From Sympetrum striolatum (lineage: Eukaryota > Arthropoda > Insecta > Odonata > Libellulidae): a stretch of DNA of 64,000 nt. Every line of letters starts with the position of its first letter. The stretch's first letter is position 1. A program made the translations under genes and the position numbers. This document shows positions 62,743 to 64,000 of the stretch, piece after piece. The notes under the pieces are model-generated. The model saw only the letters and a program-made list of their open reading frames with translations. It was not told the DNA's origin and searched no databases. The DNA lies in assembly GCA_947579665.1 (NCBI GenBank), contig CANPUZ010000061.1, forward strand, positions 434,001 to 498,000. The letters are read 5' to 3'.

Positions 62743-64000
62743 GGGGATAAAAATTGATATTTCTCTAAAATTCTCAGTTTTCGACGCTTTTTTAGTTAAA
62801 AATGCAAGAAAATGACCAAAATTAAGGAAAAAAAGGGGATAAAGATTGAAATTTCGCTAAAATTCTCAGTTTTCGACGCTATTTTTGATCAAAATGCAAG
62901 AAAATGACCAAAATTCAGGAAAAAAAGGGGAAAAAGATTGAAATTTCGCTAAAATTCTCAGTTTTCGACGCTTTTTTAGATAAAAATGCAAGAAAATGAC
63001 CAAAATTAAGGAAAAAAAGGGGATAAAGATTGAAATTTCGCTAAAATTCTTAGTTTTCGACGCTGTTTTTGATCAAAATGCAAGAAAATGAACAAAATTA
63101 AGGAAAATAAGGGGATAAAAATTGAAATTTCGCTATAATTCTCAGTTCTCGACGCTTTTTTTGATCAAAATGCAAGAAAATGACGAAAATTAAGGAAAAA
63201 AAGGGGATAAAGATTGAAATTTCGCTAAAGTTCTCAGTTTTCGACGCTTTTTTGATCAAAATGCAAGAAAATGACCAAAATTAAGGAAAAAAAGTGGATA
63301 AAGATTGAAATTTCGCTAAAATTCTTAGTTTTCGACGCTTTATTTGATCAAAATGCAAGAAAATGACGAAAATTAAGGAAAAAAAAGGATATAAAGATTG
63401 AAATTTCGCTAAAGTACTCAGTTTTCGACGCTTTTTTTGATCAAAATGCAAGAAAATGACCAAAATTAAGGAAAATAAGGGGATAAAGATTGAAATTTCG
63501 CTAAAATTCTTAGTTTTCGACGCTTTTTTAGATCAAAATGCAAGAAAATGACGAAAATTAAGGAAAAAAAGGGGATAAAGATTGAAATTTCACTAAAATT
63601 CTCAGTTTTCGACGCTTTTTTTGATCAAAATGCAAGAAAATGACGAAAATAAAGGAAAGAAAGGGGATAAAGATTGAAATTCGCTAAAATTCTTTGTTTT
63701 CGACGCTTTTTTAGATCAAAATGCAAGAAAATGACGAAAATTAAGGAAAACAAGGGGATAAAGATTGAAATTTCGCTAAAATTCTTAGTATTCGACGCTT
63801 TTTTTGATCAAAATGCAAGAAAATGACGAAAATTAAGGAAAAAAAGGGGATAAAGATTGAAATTTCGCTAAGTTCTCAGTTTTCGACGCTTTTTTGATCA
63901 AAATGCAAGAAAATGACCAAAATTAAGGAAAAAAAGTGGATAAAGATTGAAATTTCGCTAAAATTCTTAGTTTTCGACGCTTTTTTTGATCAAAATGCAA
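62743..64000. repeat. 19-unit HOR form, copy 2, cut by the window end
   Basis: m19 (62743), m20, m21, a hybrid at 63019-63110 that starts as m22, has the m39 mark cgctgttttt and ends as m23 (gaacaaaatt), then m24 to m31, m25 and m26. One unit is lost at the hybrid. The array continues past 64,000. Confidence 0.87.

Larger units (their letters stand above)
1..64000. repeat. 92-bp satellite array, head to tail, filling the window
   Basis: The spacing from gggg to gggg is 92 bp almost everywhere, for example 833, 925, 1017, 1109, 1201, 1293 and 1385. Every copy has the same orientation and I saw no inversion or foreign insert. The first complete unit starts at base 5 (as gcgg) and the last is cut at 64,000. 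By hand the common unit is about 41 A, 25 T, 16 G and 10 C. Length variants of about 88-94 bp come from one-base changes in the A and T runs and a few short deletions. Units differ mainly at 10 (a/g), 22-23, 31-35, 43, 52 and 74-75, while 57-73 and the purine tract hardly change. An array this long without genes is typical of eukaryotic heterochromatin; placing it at a centromere is inference. Confidence 0.98.
1..64000. other. A/T runs phased at about 10 bp through every unit
   Basis: The A or T runs in the unit have centres near positions 8.5, 17.5, 27, 37.5, 48.5, 58.5, 68.5, 78 and 89. That is nine runs in 92 bp, an average of 10.2 bp, so the phase carries over into the next unit. Runs of A or T four or more long, repeated with the helical turn, are a known cause of intrinsic curvature. 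Two units make 184 bp, close to a common nucleosome spacing. The run positions are read directly; curvature and nucleosome positioning are inferred. Confidence 0.75.

Noticed and set aside
1280..63463. Open reading frames of 60-145 codons on both strands, including identical 92-codon frames at 32889, 36378 and 43630
   Set aside because: All are translations of the satellite unit. The peptides repeat with the 92-bp period and share the same phrases in every copy. 92 is not a multiple of three, so frames shift at each unit and stay open only by chance. No start signal, domain or unique segment is present.
1..64000. CENP-B box
   Set aside because: The motif needs TTCG, an A five bases on, and CGGG. 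TTCG occurs at 19-22 and 38-41, and the A fits the first, but tctc stands where CGGG is required. The reverse strand does not fit either.
1..64000. CRISPR array
   Set aside because: Regular repeats are present, but there are no unique spacers: the whole period is repeated.
1..64000. Bacterial-type promoters (ttgaaa with tataat in gctataattc units)
   Set aside because: The two elements lie only about six bases apart, not 16-18, and the match arises from one substitution in a satellite unit.
1..64000. LTR polypurine tract at aaaaaaagggg
   Set aside because: No LTR, primer-binding site or coding sequence lies next to it; the tract is simply part of each unit.
1..64000. G-quadruplex potential of the gggg motif
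   Set aside because: There is one G run per 92 bp, too far apart for an ordinary quadruplex.
1..64000. tRNA, rRNA, telomeric repeats or inserted transposons
   Set aside because: I read through the full window and every segment could be assigned to a unit of the satellite; no break larger than a few bases was seen.
1..64000. Naming the species or calling this the centromere
   Set aside because: I do not recognise the 92-bp sequence, and array size and HOR structure alone do not prove centromere function. It would need a similarity search or centromeric histone ChIP data.
1..64000. Large inverted repeats or hairpins
   Set aside because: All units point the same way; only the short internal palindromes (GAAATTTC, TTTTGATCAAAA, TTCGAA) are self-complementary.

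Overview
The whole 64 kb is one satellite DNA array. A 92-bp unit repeats head to tail in a single orientation from the first base to the last, about 695 copies, and neither end of the array lies in the window. I found no gene, RNA gene, transposon, telomeric repeat or other unique sequence. The unit is about 28% GC by hand count. I number it from the first g of its gggg: gggg 1-4, the palindrome GAAATTTC at 14-21, CG at 21-22, 40-41, 43-44 and 74-75, a T run at 46-52, GATC at 53-56, a near-invariant box around 57-73, and a purine tract at 82-92 that runs into the next gggg. Such an array implies a eukaryote and probably heterochromatin, perhaps centromeric or pericentromeric. That is inference; the species cannot be read from this DNA.

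There are two domains. The left domain (1 to about 12,250) is a mosaic: dimeric stretches that alternate two unit types, a nearly uniform run of gatgc/agtcc units (833-2592), and several older block duplications. The right domain (about 12,251 to 64,000) is a higher-order repeat (HOR). I could define about 42 distinguishable unit types, called m1 to m42 here, that recur in a fixed order.

Reference order by diagnostic bases: m1 accgaaatt; m2 gggtata with aaatcatc; m3 cacag + cgacactttta; m4 ataatgattg + ctttg; m5 gcttatattc; m6 atttggc + cccag; m7 ataataattgaaatgtcgc; m8 cttaattttc + gcatg; m9 cacag; m10 gatcaaaattg; m11 cttag, ending acc; m12 aaggttg + ttctcg; m13 attttgc + ctcag; m14 aatagaaatttctc + cgacgg; m15 ttttaaattcgc + cgcattttt; m16 atgaaag; m17 aaggttg + ttctcg; m18 tctttagaattcacag; m19 gatatttctc + agttaaaaatg; m20 cgctattttt; m21 ggggaaaaag; m22 cgactc + cgaaatttaatg; m23 aaagtttg + gaacaaaatt; m24 gctataattc + ttctcg; m25 gctaagttc; m26 gtggata; m27 ggata(t)aaag or ggatatt + aagtactc; m28 cttag + agatc; m29 ttcactaaaattctcag + aaaataaagg; m30 gaaattcgc + ctttg; m31 cttagtattc; m32 cccagatttc; m33 aaatgtggc + aaataagtg; m34 tagctaagattatcc; m35 ttttctacac; m36 like m30; m37 gattaagattg; m38 attttgc + cgacgcc + atacaag; m39 cgctgttttt; m40 ctcag, ending acg; m41 ttcactaaaattcttag; m42 aaggttg + ctctggac.

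The m7 unit marks fifteen cycle starts (13627, 16200, 21149, 23721, 27120, 28316, 31072, 32268, 35757, 39337, 41810, 43009, 46219, 48972, 57141). Cycle lengths range from 13 to 89 units because blocks were lost or doubled. Hybrid units whose left half is one type and right half another mark many of the changes, which is what in-register unequal exchange would leave. Above the HOR are larger duplications: 21,886-26,291 recurs about 25.25 kb downstream, and the cycles at 28,316-35,756 recur about 10.74 kb downstream. Two short stretches (about 39.88-42.13 kb and 51.53-53.75 kb) carry many one-base homopolymer indels that their sister copies lack, and may be consensus errors.
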